Shown here: in pieces, positions 1 to 7,611 of the stretch
Layout: each line of letters starts with the position of its first letter
How positions within the stretch are numbered: the stretch's first letter is position 1
Assembly (NCBI GenBank): GCA_964413905.1
Contig: CAYPUG010000012.1
Span: 1-39,768 of the forward strand
DNA: 39,768 nt
Reading direction: 5' to 3'
Source of the DNA: CAYPUG01 sp964413905
GTDB lineage: Bacteria; Chloroflexota; Anaerolineae; JAADDB01
Notes under the pieces: generated by a model
The model's database searches: none
What the model saw: the letters and a program-made list of their open reading frames with translations, nothing else
Told to the model about the DNA's origin: nothing
Made by a program: the position numbers and the translations under genes

Positions 1-2
1 CT

Positions 3-827
3 CGAGCCATCTTCCAGGTTTGTCACCGCGCGAAGGGGCCGTTCATCGCCATCAACTGCCTGGCCATTCCCCATGAGCTCATGCTCAGCGAGTTCCTCGG
101 GTACGAGGGCGGTGCCTTTAGCGGGGCCCTCGAGGAAGGACGACCGAGCAAATTCGAGTTAGCCGACGGGGGCACCTTGTTCCTGGACGAGGTGGAGAGT
201 CTCACCCTGGAGATGCAAGCAGCGCTCCTCCAGGTCATAGACACGGGCGAAGTCATGCGCCTAGGGAGCACGCGCCCCATCCCCGTGGATGTGCGCATCA
301 TCGCGGCCACATCCGCCGACCTGGAAGCCCTGGTACGGGAGGGGAGTTTCAGCGCGGAGTTGTATTATCGTTTTGGCGTGTTCACCATCCGCGTGCCTTC
401 CCTGCGTGAACACCCGGAGGACATCCCGCTGTTGGTGGAACGCACTCTAGGGCGTCTCCAGCAGCAGATAGGCCATCCCATCCGGGTGAGCGAAGAAACC
501 ATGGAGTTACTGAAACGCTATCCCTGGCCGGGCAATGTACGGGAATTGGAGAGCACGTTGGAGCGGGCCGCGCTCCTGGCCGAAGGGGATGTTATTCGGC
601 CGGAACATCTCCCCGCGCCGCTCCGCCAAACGCGCCATTGGGCTATTACCGAGGAAGGGGTTATTCCGGTATGGACCATTGAGGAAGCTGAGCGCGAGGC
701 GATCATCCGCGCGGCCCGGGCCTGTCGCGGCCGCATTCGTTGCATGGTGGAAGCACTGGGTATCAGCCGCACCACATTATGGCGCCGCCTCAAGGCCCTA
801 AGAATCGACATCCACCAATATCGATGA
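3..827 (+). CDS. dhaR: DhaR-type transcriptional activator, 5'-truncated
   Basis: The reading frame is open from the window edge, so only the last 274 residues are present. They cover most of an AAA+ enhancer-binding-protein domain (the Walker A part is off the window), a Walker B segment GGTLFLDEVESL, and a C-terminal Fis-type helix-turn-helix ending in GISRTTLWRRLKALRID. The sigma54-contact loop reads GAFSGA instead of GAFTGA. The C-terminal third matches my memory of Escherichia coli DhaR closely (GRIxxMxxxLGIxRTTLWR, and the TLFL..(I/V)E.L..E.Q.ALLQVI stretch). Known: E. coli DhaR activates dhaKLM from a sigma70 promoter. Here it lies directly upstream, on the same strand, of a glycerol/DHA operon, so it is probably that operon's activator. 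Unlike E. coli DhaR, the Walker B acidic pair is intact, so ATP hydrolysis and sigma54 use remain possible. A generic sigma54 activator is the alternative. Confidence 0.85.
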   Translation, partial: RAIFQVCHRAKGPFIAINCLAIPHELMLSEFLGYEGGAFSGALEEGRPSKFELADGGTLFLDEVESLTLEMQAALLQVIDTGEVMRLGSTRPIPVDVRIIAATSADLEALVREGSFSAELYYRFGVFTIRVPSLREHPEDIPLLVERTLGRLQQQIGHPIRVSEETMELLKRYPWPGNVRELESTLERAALLAEGDVIRPEHLPAPLRQTRHWAITEEGVIPVWTIEEAEREAIIRAARACRGRIRCMVEALGISRTTLWRRLKALRIDIHQYR

Positions 828-896
828 CGCCCATGGTTGCCCCTAAACGGCGGACACGACCTCCTTGCGCCGGTCATCGTCCACACGTGGTATTCT

Positions 897-937
897 AACG
901 GCGCTATGTGTTTCATTATGAAACACATAGCGCCGTT
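897..937. repeat. 41-nt perfect palindrome
   Basis: Two 20-bp arms are exact reverse complements around a single central T at 917. The core 909-925 is the first activator-like dyad. The downstream flank (GTTTGTATG) has no real T run, so a terminator for dhaR is not convincing, although a hairpin in RNA is possible. The arms extend well beyond what one dimer would need. Confidence 0.8.
909..925. promoter_or_regulatory. Activator-binding-like dyad 1 (TGTTTCA-N3-TGAAACA)
   Basis: This is a perfect inverted repeat with a 3-bp spacer and the TGT-N11-ACA shape common for Fis-type HTH activators. Its centre (917) lies 33 bp, about three helical turns, from the centre of dyad 2. If transcription starts near 1010, the centre is near -93. 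Inferred to bind DhaR. Confidence 0.6.
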
Positions 938-941
938 TGTA

Positions 942-958
942 TGTTTCAGTTTGGAACA
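942..958. promoter_or_regulatory. Activator-binding-like dyad 2 (TGTTTCA-N3-TGGAACA)
   Basis: Same architecture as dyad 1 with one mismatch in the right arm. Its centre (950) would be near -60 from the predicted start, a classic position for an activator at a sigma70 promoter. Two copies with the same spacing in one promoter region support a real operator pair. Confidence 0.6.
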
Positions 959-973
959 TATTGCCCGCTACCG

Positions 974-1003
974 TTGACTTTCTCCTCGGCTCGCGCAGAT
1001 AAT
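974..1003 (+). promoter_or_regulatory. Sigma70-like promoter of the glpF operon
   Basis: TTGACT (974-979) and GATAAT (998-1003) are separated by 18 bp, with five of six matches to each consensus hexamer. It lies downstream of both dyads and gives a leader of about 160 nt before glpF. Fits the known sigma70 dependence of DhaR control in E. coli. Confidence 0.6.
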
Positions 1004-1061
1004 GGATAACAGGAGGTGTCTGGCGCCTTTCATCATCCCCCGGTCCCGTGTGTATCTGTCG

Positions 1062-1077
1062 GGTTCTCCGGAGAACC
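1062..1077. repeat. 16-bp palindrome GGTTCTCC/GGAGAACC in the glpF leader
   Basis: A perfect 16-bp palindrome inside the predicted 5' untranslated region. It could be a repressor operator or a small RNA hairpin. The half-site GGTTCTC recurs in the hairpin between glpF and dhaK at 1995-2031. Confidence 0.5.
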
Positions 1078-1172
1078 GTCATGGACACAACACGGATGTA
1101 CCGAACAGATGACACCGGACTTTATGCCGCAAATCCTCAATAGAATGCACCCTCAGAAAGGAGACGGCAACC

Positions 1173-1970
1173 ATGAAGCGCAATGGCATGACCGGTGAGT
1201 TTATCGCAGAAGTCTTCGGTACGTTTATCCTTATTCTCCTGGGTGACGGCGTCGTCGCAAACGTAGGTTTGGCCCCCCGCCTGGCACCGCCGGGCTATGA
1301 CTGGAACACCATCACCTTCGGGTGGGCCTTTGCCGTCGCCGTCGCGGTGTACGTTGCAGGAGGAGTCTCCGGCGCTCACATTAATCCCGCAGTGACCGTT
1401 GCCCTGGCCGTGACCAAGCGGTTCCCGTGGGCAAAGGTCATCCCCTTCATCATCGCTCAAATTATCGGTGCGTTCCTAGGTGCGTTGGGTGTCTACTTGG
1501 TCTACCATGATGGCTTGGTCCAGGCGGGAATGCCCAACGTCTGGTGCACCGGCCCCGGTTCCGTGTTCGGACAAGCTTTCTGGGGCGCGGCCACCAGTGC
1601 CAACGCGGCAGGGGCCTATTCCATGCTGAATGCCTTCATCGCAGAGATCTTTGGCACAGCCACCTTGCTCTGGGGCGTGCTGGCCATGACCGATGAGAAG
1701 AATCTCGCCCCCAAGGGCAACGCGGCCCCCTTGCTCATCGGTTTTGTCGTGCTGGCCGTAGGTCTTTCCCTGGGCGGGCCTTCCGGATACGCCATCAACC
1801 CGGCCCGTGACCTGGGCCCCCGGATCTTCGGCGTCCTGGCCGGCACTAAAGGACTCTTCGACGGATGGTACTGGATTGGACCTCCGGTCATCGGCACCCT
1901 CATTGGGGGTATTCTAGGAGCCCTCACCTACGATTGGTTTATCTCACCTTTCTTAGCAAAAGAGGAGTAA
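1173..1970 (+). CDS. glpF: Glycerol uptake facilitator (aquaglyceroporin)
   Basis: 265-residue inner-membrane channel of the MIP family, lets glycerol diffuse into the cell. It shows the two NPA boxes on pore half-helices: GAHINPAVT (Asn71) and GYAINPARDLGPR (Asn209). The Asp after NPAR (Asp213) is the usual mark of glycerol facilitators as opposed to water-only aquaporins. Hydrophobic segments are spaced as in six-helix MIP proteins, and the length is normal for the family. The ATG at 1173 follows AAAGGAG by 9 nt. First gene of the operon behind the DhaR-like regulatory region, and followed by dhaK after a 116-bp gap containing a hairpin. DHA may also enter by this channel. Confidence 0.95.
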   Translation: MKRNGMTGEFIAEVFGTFILILLGDGVVANVGLAPRLAPPGYDWNTITFGWAFAVAVAVYVAGGVSGAHINPAVTVALAVTKRFPWAKVIPFIIAQIIGAFLGALGVYLVYHDGLVQAGMPNVWCTGPGSVFGQAFWGAATSANAAGAYSMLNAFIAEIFGTATLLWGVLAMTDEKNLAPKGNAAPLLIGFVVLAVGLSLGGPSGYAINPARDLGPRIFGVLAGTKGLFDGWYWIGPPVIGTLIGGILGALTYDWFISPFLAKEE

Positions 1971-1994
1971 TTTCGTCCAAAATGCACTACAATA

Positions 1995-2031
1995 CCCGTT
2001 AGGTTCTCGGTGAAGCCGAGAACCTGACGGG
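1995..2031 (+). promoter_or_regulatory. Strong hairpin between glpF and dhaK
   Basis: Two 16-nt arms (1995-2010, 2016-2031) pair completely in RNA (one G-U pair) around a 5-nt loop. No T run follows, so it looks more like an RNA-processing or 3'-end-stabilising element that sets glpF apart from dhaK than a strong terminator. The stem contains GGTTCTC/GAGAACC, the same half-sites as the palindrome at 1062-1077. Confidence 0.6.
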
Positions 2032-2086
2032 CCATCACCCGAACACGCATGTGTAATGTCGGCCGAGCACGGAAAGGAGTAGGGCG

Positions 2087-3160
2087 ATGAAGAAGTTGCT
2101 GAACTCCCCGGAAACATTCGTGAAAGAAAGTCTGGAAGGGATGGCGCGCGCCTATCCCGATCTCATTAAGGTTCACTTCGACCCGAACTTCGTTTACCGG
2201 GCGGATGCACCTGTCAAGGGCAAGGTCGCCGTCATCTCCGGTGGTGGCAGCGGTCACGAACCGTTACACGGAGGCTTCGTAGGAAAGGGGATGCTCCACG
2301 CGGCATGTCCCGGTGAGGTCTTCACATCTCCCACCCCGGACCAAATGTTGGAAGCCGCGAAGACGGTAAACAGCGGGGAAGGTGTGCTCTTCCTGGTGAA
2401 GAACTACAGCGGTGACGTGATGAACTTCGAGATGGCCGCAGATCTGGCCCGAGCCGAAGGGATTCGCACGCTGAACATTATCATCGATGACGACGTCGCC
2501 GTCAAGGACAGCCTGTACACAGAAGGGCGACGAGGCACGGGCACAACCGTTCTGGCCGAGAAGATCGTTGGAGCCGCTTCCGAACGAGGATACGATCTGA
2601 AGCGCCTGGCCGATCTGGCCCGCAGAGTGAACATCAACGGTCGCAGCATGGGCATGGCCCTTACCTCTTGCACCGTTCCGGCGAAGGGCACGCCCACCTT
2701 TGAACTGGGTGAGGACGAAATCGAAATAGGCATCGGCATCCACGGTGAGCCCGGACGGGAGCGCATAAAGTGGCGCCCTGCAGATGAGATCACCGAAATG
2801 CTGGCCTTGAGCATTATCGAGGATCCACCCTACACCCGCAAACTACGGGAATTCGATGAGGAAAAGGGTGAGTGGGTAGAAGTTGAACTCACCGATCCGC
2901 CCTTCCAAGCCGGCGACAAGGTCATCGCGATGGTCAACGGCATGGGTGGCACCCCCATTGCCGAACTCTTCGTCGTCTACCGTAAACTCGCCGAAATCTG
3001 CGAAAAGAAGGGGTTAACCATCGTCCGCAACCTGGTGGGCAACTTTATTACTTCTCTGGAAATGCAGGGCGTGATGATCACCCTTTTGCGCGTGGACGAT
3101 GAAATGATCGAACTGTGGGACGACCCGGTCCTGACACCGGGACTCCGCTGGAAGGCCTAA
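2087..3160 (+). CDS. dhaK: PTS-type dihydroxyacetone kinase, DHA-binding subunit DhaK
   Basis: 357-residue cytoplasmic subunit that binds dihydroxyacetone covalently and presents it for phosphorylation to DHAP. It has the family's Gly-rich segment SGGGSGHEPLHGGFVGKGML (51-70) and the hemiaminal-forming histidine in GIHGEPG (His219, equivalent to His218 of E. coli). Length is normal for single-domain DhaK, and dhaL follows immediately, so this is the PTS-dependent two-subunit type and not the ATP-dependent fused kinase. The ATG is preceded by AAAGGAG (2073-2079). Phosphoryl groups should come from DhaM (10171-12651) through ADP bound to DhaL. Confidence 0.96.
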   Translation: MKKLLNSPETFVKESLEGMARAYPDLIKVHFDPNFVYRADAPVKGKVAVISGGGSGHEPLHGGFVGKGMLHAACPGEVFTSPTPDQMLEAAKTVNSGEGVLFLVKNYSGDVMNFEMAADLARAEGIRTLNIIIDDDVAVKDSLYTEGRRGTGTTVLAEKIVGAASERGYDLKRLADLARRVNINGRSMGMALTSCTVPAKGTPTFELGEDEIEIGIGIHGEPGRERIKWRPADEITEMLALSIIEDPPYTRKLREFDEEKGEWVEVELTDPPFQAGDKVIAMVNGMGGTPIAELFVVYRKLAEICEKKGLTIVRNLVGNFITSLEMQGVMITLLRVDDEMIELWDDPVLTPGLRWKA

Positions 3161-3194
3161 AGTCCATCACCTATGAAGGAGGCAGAAAAGGCGT

Positions 3195-3833
3195 ATGGTC
3201 ACCCGTGACCAAATCGTAGAATGGATTAAACTGGTTGCCAACGTTCTGGAAGAGAACAAGGACTATCTCACCCAGTTGGACGCGGCCATCGGCGACGCAG
3301 ACCACGGCATCAACATGGATCGCGGGTTCAAGAAGGTGATGAGCCAATTGCCCGCGGTTCAAGACAAGGACATTGGGAACATCTTGAAAACTGTGGGCAT
3401 GGCGCTGTTGTCCAGTGTGGGCGGCGCCGGTGGCCCCCTCTACGGCACGCTCTTCATGCGGGCCGGCATGGCCGTAGATAAGAAGTACGAACTCACGGAT
3501 GAAGATCTGGTTGCCATGTGGAAGGCCGCCGTGGACGGTGTCATCCAGCGCGGTCGAGCCCAGCCGGGCGACAAGACCATGGTGGATGCCCTTCTCCCCG
3601 CGGTTGAGGCCATGCAACAGGCCCTGAACGAAGGCGCGGACACGGTGGAAATTTTACGCCGTGGGGTAGCCGCAGCGGAGAAGGGCATGAAGGATACCAT
3701 CCCCATGCTGGCCAAACGAGGACGTGCCAGTTACCTGGGTGAACGCAGTATCGGTCATCAGGATCCAGGGGCCACATCCTCATACCTTATTCTCAAGGCC
3801 ATGTTGGATGTGGTATCTCAAGGCCAGGCATAG
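3195..3833 (+). CDS. dhaL: PTS-type dihydroxyacetone kinase, ADP-binding subunit DhaL
   Basis: 212-residue cytoplasmic subunit. It carries a permanently bound ADP that is phosphorylated by DhaM and hands the phosphate to DHA on DhaK. The Mg-nucleotide aspartates are in LDAAIGDADHG (Asp29, Asp34, Asp36), and GGAGGPLYGTLFMRAG and GDKTMVDAL are typical family segments. The length equals that of E. coli DhaL. It starts 34 bp after dhaK. AAGGAGG (3176-3182) lies 12 nt before the ATG, slightly long, with a second weak AAAAGG nearer the start. Confidence 0.96.
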   Translation: MVTRDQIVEWIKLVANVLEENKDYLTQLDAAIGDADHGINMDRGFKKVMSQLPAVQDKDIGNILKTVGMALLSSVGGAGGPLYGTLFMRAGMAVDKKYELTDEDLVAMWKAAVDGVIQRGRAQPGDKTMVDALLPAVEAMQQALNEGADTVEILRRGVAAAEKGMKDTIPMLAKRGRASYLGERSIGHQDPGATSSYLILKAMLDVVSQGQA

Positions 3834-4009
3834 ATTAAACCACACCGACCAATTGGAAGCCTAATCTTTACGATTCAACCATAAATCACTGTTGGTGCGA
3901 CGGACACCAAGTTCGACGGCAAGGGAACGGTCACTGCCGTGAACTTTGTGCTCCCTATCCACAACATCACGGTCAACGGTGATGGTATCAAAGATGAGAG
4001 GAGGGAGTC
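3834..4009 (+). other. dhaL-glpK gap with coding-like stretch and bulged hairpin
   Basis: The 176-bp gap contains a 12-bp hairpin with one bulged G (arms 3909-3921 and 3935-3946, 13-nt loop). In the frame ending at the TAG at 4020 it also reads an ordinary-looking peptide (ITVGATDTKFDGKGTVTAVN and on) with no start codon and a stop just upstream near 3880. It may be a gene remnant or chance; I do not recognise it. Confidence 0.3.
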
Positions 4010-5521
4010 ATGGCTAAGTATGTAGCGGCAGTAGATCAGGGAACCACCAGCACTCGCTGCATGATCTTCGATCATGCAGGCCAGGTGATCAGCATCGACC
4101 AGAAAGAACACGAACAAATTTATCCCAAACCCGGATGGGTCGAACACGACCCCATGGAGATCTGGGAACGCACACAAGAAGTCATCCGCGGGGCCATTGA
4201 AAAAGCCGGCATTAAGCCGGGAGAAATCGCAGCCGTAGGGATCACAAACCAGCGAGAAACCACCATCGTCTGGGATAAGAACACCGGTAAGCCTTATTAC
4301 AACGCTATCGTCTGGCAAGATACCCGAACCAAGGAGATCTGTGATGAGTTGGCCAAGGACGGCGGCCAGGATCGCTTCCGCTCTAAGGTCGGGCTGCCGT
4401 TAGCCACTTACTTCTCCGGCCCCAAGATCAAGTGGCTGTTGGACAACGTAGAAGGCCTGCGCGAGGCCGCGGAACGGGGCGACGCGCTGTTCGGCAACAT
4501 CGACACCTGGCTCATCTGGAACTTGACCGGTGGACCTAACGGCGGCGCCCACGTCACCGACGTCACCAACGCCAGCCGCACCATGTTGATGAACCTGGAG
4601 ACCCTGGACTGGGATGACGAAATCCTGGAGATCATGGGCATTCCCAAGAAGATGTTGCCCAAGATCGTCCCTTCCAGCGATCCCAACACGTGGGGCAACA
4701 CCTTGAAGGACGGTCCGTTCGGTGACGAAATTCCCGTCTGCGGTGACCTCGGCGACCAGCAAGCTGCTCTGGTCGGTCAAACCTGCTTTGACCCCGGCGA
4801 GGCCAAGAACACGTATGGCACCGGTTGCTTCTTGCTGTTGAACACAGGGACCAAGCCGGTCCCCTCCAAGAGTGGGTTGCTCACCACCCTGGCCTACAAG
4901 TTCGGGGACAAACCTGCCGTATACGCACTGGAGGGATCCATCGCGATCACCGGCGCGCTGGTCCAATGGCTGCGGGATAACCTCAAATTCTTCGAGAAGT
5001 CCGCAGACGTGGAACCTTGCGCCCGCAGCGTGCCCGATAACGGCGGCATCTACTTTGTCCCGGCCTTCTCCGGGCTTTTCGCTCCCTACTGGCGCAGTGA
5101 CGCTCGCGGTGTAATCGTGGGCCTCACCCGCTACATCAACAAAGGACACATCTGTCGCGCCGCGCTAGAAGCCACCGCCTACCAGACCCGCGACGTGTTC
5201 GAGGCCATGATCAAAGACGCGGGCGTGGACCTAAAGGCGCTGAAGGTGGACGGCGGCATGGTGTACAACGAATTGCTCATGCAATTCCAGGCCGATATCC
5301 TCGGCGTACCGGTGGTCCGCCCGAAGGTGGCCGAGACCACGTCCCTGGGCGCTGCGTACGCGGCCGGGCTCGCGGTGGGCTTCTGGGAGAACTTGGACGA
5401 CCTGCGTCAGAACTGGCAGGTAGACAAACGCTGGGAGCCCCAAATGGATGAAGAAACCAAAGAGAAACTCTACAAAGGCTGGCTGAAAGCGGTGGAGCGC
5501 ACCTTTGGCTGGGTAGAATAA
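4010..5521 (+). CDS. glpK: Glycerol kinase
   Basis: 503-residue cytoplasmic FGGY-family kinase: glycerol + ATP gives sn-glycerol 3-phosphate. The N-terminal phosphate-binding loop DQGTTSTR (9-16), TNQRETTIVWD, WQDTRT, the ATP-site region YGTGCFLLLNTG, and the C-terminal DGGMVYNELLMQFQADIL followed by ETTSLGAAYAAGLAVGFW are all characteristic. Length matches E. coli GlpK (about 500). The start is fixed by a purine-rich site (AGAGGAGGGAG) just upstream. The product is the substrate for the GlpA-type dehydrogenase encoded after the hairpin at 5553-5610. Confidence 0.97.
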   Translation: MAKYVAAVDQGTTSTRCMIFDHAGQVISIDQKEHEQIYPKPGWVEHDPMEIWERTQEVIRGAIEKAGIKPGEIAAVGITNQRETTIVWDKNTGKPYYNAIVWQDTRTKEICDELAKDGGQDRFRSKVGLPLATYFSGPKIKWLLDNVEGLREAAERGDALFGNIDTWLIWNLTGGPNGGAHVTDVTNASRTMLMNLETLDWDDEILEIMGIPKKMLPKIVPSSDPNTWGNTLKDGPFGDEIPVCGDLGDQQAALVGQTCFDPGEAKNTYGTGCFLLLNTGTKPVPSKSGLLTTLAYKFGDKPAVYALEGSIAITGALVQWLRDNLKFFEKSADVEPCARSVPDNGGIYFVPAFSGLFAPYWRSDARGVIVGLTRYINKGHICRAALEATAYQTRDVFEAMIKDAGVDLKALKVDGGMVYNELLMQFQADILGVPVVRPKVAETTSLGAAYAAGLAVGFWENLDDLRQNWQVDKRWEPQMDEETKEKLYKGWLKAVERTFGWVE

Positions 5522-5552
5522 TACGTGCAACGCAGATTGGACATACAATAAG

Positions 5553-5610
5553 GGGGTGACTCCCGGCCAAAGGAACGCTACCGGCGCTGGGAGTCACCCC
5601 TAACTTTATT
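5553..5610 (+). terminator. Hairpin with U-rich tail between glpK and glpA
   Basis: Perfect 12-bp arms (5553-5564 and 5589-5600) enclose a 24-nt loop that can pair further through CCGG. TAACTTTATT follows. It could partly end transcription so that dhaKL-glpK and the respiratory genes are made in different amounts. No separate promoter for glpA is evident. Confidence 0.55.
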
Positions 5611-5637
5611 CACATGGTGAAGGAAGGTGAAATCATC

Positions 5638-6798
5638 ATGGCCAATTACCATGTTGTCATCATCGGCGGTGGGGGTACAGGTGCGGCACTTGCCCACGAC
5701 TTGGCCTTACGAGGTGTGCGTGTTACGGTCGTCGAACGTGGGGAGGTAACCTCCGGCACAACGGGCCGTCATCACGGCTTACTTCACAGCGGGGCACGCT
5801 ACGCGGTCAAGGATCAGGAATCGGCCAAGGAATGCATTCAGGAGAACATGATCCTGCGCAAGATCGCACCTGGCTCCTTTGAGTTGAACGACGGCCTGTT
5901 CGTGGCCATCACCGAAGAAGACCTGGCCTATTATGACGATTTCATGGAAGGGTGCGCGGTCTGCGGTATCCCCACGCGCACGCTCACCCGTGAGGAAGCG
6001 TTACGCCTGGAACCCAACCTTAATCCCGAAGTGAAACTGGCCGTGCAAGTGCCGGACGGCACCATGGACGCGATGCGGCTCGTACTCCGCTTCTTCGCAA
6101 CCGCCAAGCACAACGGCGCGGTGATCAAGCCTTTTACAGAGGTGATCTCCCTGAACATGGAAGGCAAGACGGTCACCGGCGTTCATGTACGCGATCACAC
6201 CACGGGCAAGGAATACGACATCGGTGCAGATATCGTGGTCAACGCAGCCGGTCCCTGGGCCGAAAAAATCGCCCGAATGGCCGGGGTAGACGTTCCCGTC
6301 CAACCATCCCCCGGCGTGTTGGTGGCCGTATGGGGGCGGTACAACAACATGGTCATCAACCGTCTACACCGTTCCGGAGACGGCGACATCATTGTCCCCC
6401 AACGAGAACTCTCCATTATCGGGACGAGTTCATGGGTTGTGGACGATCCCGACCAACTCGAAGTGCCCGAGGAACACATCCAATTAATGTACGAAAAAGG
6501 CGCCGAGATGATCCCGGCGATTAAACACGCGAAGATGCGCGCGGCCTGGTCCGCGGCCCGTCCCCTCATCGGTAGTCGGGGAGCGACAACCGGTCGTGAG
6601 CTAAGTCGCACGTTTAAGTGTTTTGATCACGCGGACGAAGGTGTGGAAGGCTTTGTCACCATCACCGGCGGCAAAGCCACCACGGCTCGGGCCATGGCGG
6701 AAACCACCGCGGATGTGGTGGTCCGCAAATTGGGGCTGGATGCTCCCTGCCGCACACGAGAAGTCGTCTTGCTGCCTCACACAGCATACTACACGTAA
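5638..6798 (+). CDS. glpA: FAD-dependent glycerol-3-phosphate dehydrogenase, GlpA type, short form
   Basis: 386-residue flavoprotein that oxidises glycerol 3-phosphate to DHAP. It has an N-terminal FAD Rossmann motif IIGGGGTGA (8-16), acidic strand end VVERG (31-35) and the GlpA-specific TTGRHHGLLHSGARYAV (41-57). Further GlpA-like segments are VPDGTMDAMRL, VVNAAGPWAEKIA and GFVTITGGKATTARAMAE. It lines up with E. coli GlpA but stops near residue 386; E. coli GlpA is about 540 residues because of a C-terminal Cys-rich domain that is absent here. No glpB or glpC follows; SDH-like Fe-S and membrane genes follow instead. Start chosen at 5638 because AAGGAAGG sits before it; an in-frame ATG at 5614 lacks a site. 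Alternatives such as GlpD or GlpO fit less well. Confidence 0.9.
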   Translation: MANYHVVIIGGGGTGAALAHDLALRGVRVTVVERGEVTSGTTGRHHGLLHSGARYAVKDQESAKECIQENMILRKIAPGSFELNDGLFVAITEEDLAYYDDFMEGCAVCGIPTRTLTREEALRLEPNLNPEVKLAVQVPDGTMDAMRLVLRFFATAKHNGAVIKPFTEVISLNMEGKTVTGVHVRDHTTGKEYDIGADIVVNAAGPWAEKIARMAGVDVPVQPSPGVLVAVWGRYNNMVINRLHRSGDGDIIVPQRELSIIGTSSWVVDDPDQLEVPEEHIQLMYEKGAEMIPAIKHAKMRAAWSAARPLIGSRGATTGRELSRTFKCFDHADEGVEGFVTITGGKATTARAMAETTADVVVRKLGLDAPCRTREVVLLPHTAYYT

Positions 6799-6874
6799 CG
6801 CCGGACTCAATTCAAAGATTGGGAGGTACCGTCGCCCGTGAGGGCGCGTAAGTCCTCTGATGAGAGGGAAAAAC

Positions 6875-7597
6875 ATGACGGAAAAAAACGTCCAATTTAA
6901 AGTGTTCCGCTACAAACAGGGGGATACGGCCCCCCATTACGATACTTTCACGGTCACGGTCAACGAGCGCACAACTGTGTTAGACGCGTTGGAGGCGATC
7001 CGCCGTGACCAAGACGGCACCCTGACTTTCCGACATTCTTGTCACCACGCCTCTTGTGGCACTTGTGGCATGCGGGTCAACGGCAAAGAAGTCCTCGCCT
7101 GTGTGACGAACGTGATGGAACTGGGTACACCGGAGGTGGTGGTCGAACCTCTGCAAAACGCGCCGATTATCAGCGATCTCGTCGTGGACATGGGAGGATT
7201 TTACGAAACCTTCAGCCAGGCGCACCTCCCTCTCATACGAGAAAGTGAATACTTGCCCGAATCGGACGTGGCCGAAGGGGTGCCTTTTCACATGCGGCTG
7301 GAGAGTTGTCTAGAGTGTGGTTTGTGCCTCTCCGCGTGCCCGGTGGTGGGCACCGATCCGGAGTACTTAGGTCCGGCCACTTTGGCCGCGGTGTGGCGAG
7401 TCGTGCAAGAGCCGCGCGGTGAGGATCCGGAGGCCCTCCTCGCGTGGGTGGATTCGGAACAGGGGTGCTGGCGATGCCACGCGGCCATGGAATGCACCGA
7501 GGTATGTCCCTCTAACGTGGATCCCGGAGGGGCCATCATGGCGCTGCGCGGTGAACTCACCCGACGTAAAATCGGTCATCTCTTGGGTCAGGGATAA
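6875..7597 (+). CDS. SdhB/FrdB-type iron-sulfur subunit in a glycerol operon
   Basis: 240-residue protein with the full succinate-dehydrogenase/fumarate-reductase iron-sulfur layout. An N-terminal plant-type ferredoxin domain has [2Fe-2S] ligands Cys56, Cys61, Cys64, Cys76 (HSCHHASCGTCGMRVNG...LAC). The C-terminal domain has CLECGLCLSACP (Cys145, 148, 151, 155) and CHAAMECTEVCP (Cys201, 207, 211), which matches the [4Fe-4S] plus [3Fe-4S] ligand set of SdhB. It is not GlpC: there are no CCG domains. The start at 6875 follows GAGAGGG by 6 nt; an in-frame ATG at 6860 has no site. Its neighbours are glpA, 76 bp upstream, and two SDH-type anchor genes downstream, with no sdhA in view. Inferred role: carries electrons from GlpA to the membrane quinone site. 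Confidence 0.9.
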   Translation: MTEKNVQFKVFRYKQGDTAPHYDTFTVTVNERTTVLDALEAIRRDQDGTLTFRHSCHHASCGTCGMRVNGKEVLACVTNVMELGTPEVVVEPLQNAPIISDLVVDMGGFYETFSQAHLPLIRESEYLPESDVAEGVPFHMRLESCLECGLCLSACPVVGTDPEYLGPATLAAVWRVVQEPRGEDPEALLAWVDSEQGCWRCHAAMECTEVCPSNVDPGGAIMALRGELTRRKIGHLLGQG

Positions 7598-7611
7598 AGG
7601 GAGATACAACC

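Larger units (their letters stand above)
828..1172. other. Intergenic regulatory region between dhaR and glpF
   Basis: This 345-bp gap holds no credible gene. In order it contains a 41-nt palindrome (897-937), two related 17-bp dyads (909-925 and 942-958), a sigma70-like promoter (974-1003), a 16-bp perfect palindrome (1062-1077) in the predicted leader, and the glpF ribosome-binding site AAAGGAG (1157-1163). I saw no sigma54 promoter with GG-N10-GC spacing by eye. Confidence 0.7.

Noticed and set aside
843..1115. Minus-strand small gene across the dhaR-glpF gap
   Set aside because: It runs through the palindrome, the dyads and the promoter, has no recognisable product and no site for ribosome binding.
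828..1172. Sigma54 promoter in front of glpF
   Set aside because: No GG-N10-GC element was found by eye; candidates such as that starting TGGCGC at 1021 lack the -12 GC.
3875..4318. Minus-strand gene overlapping glpK
   Set aside because: Most of it is antisense to the N-terminus of glpK and the peptide resembles nothing known.
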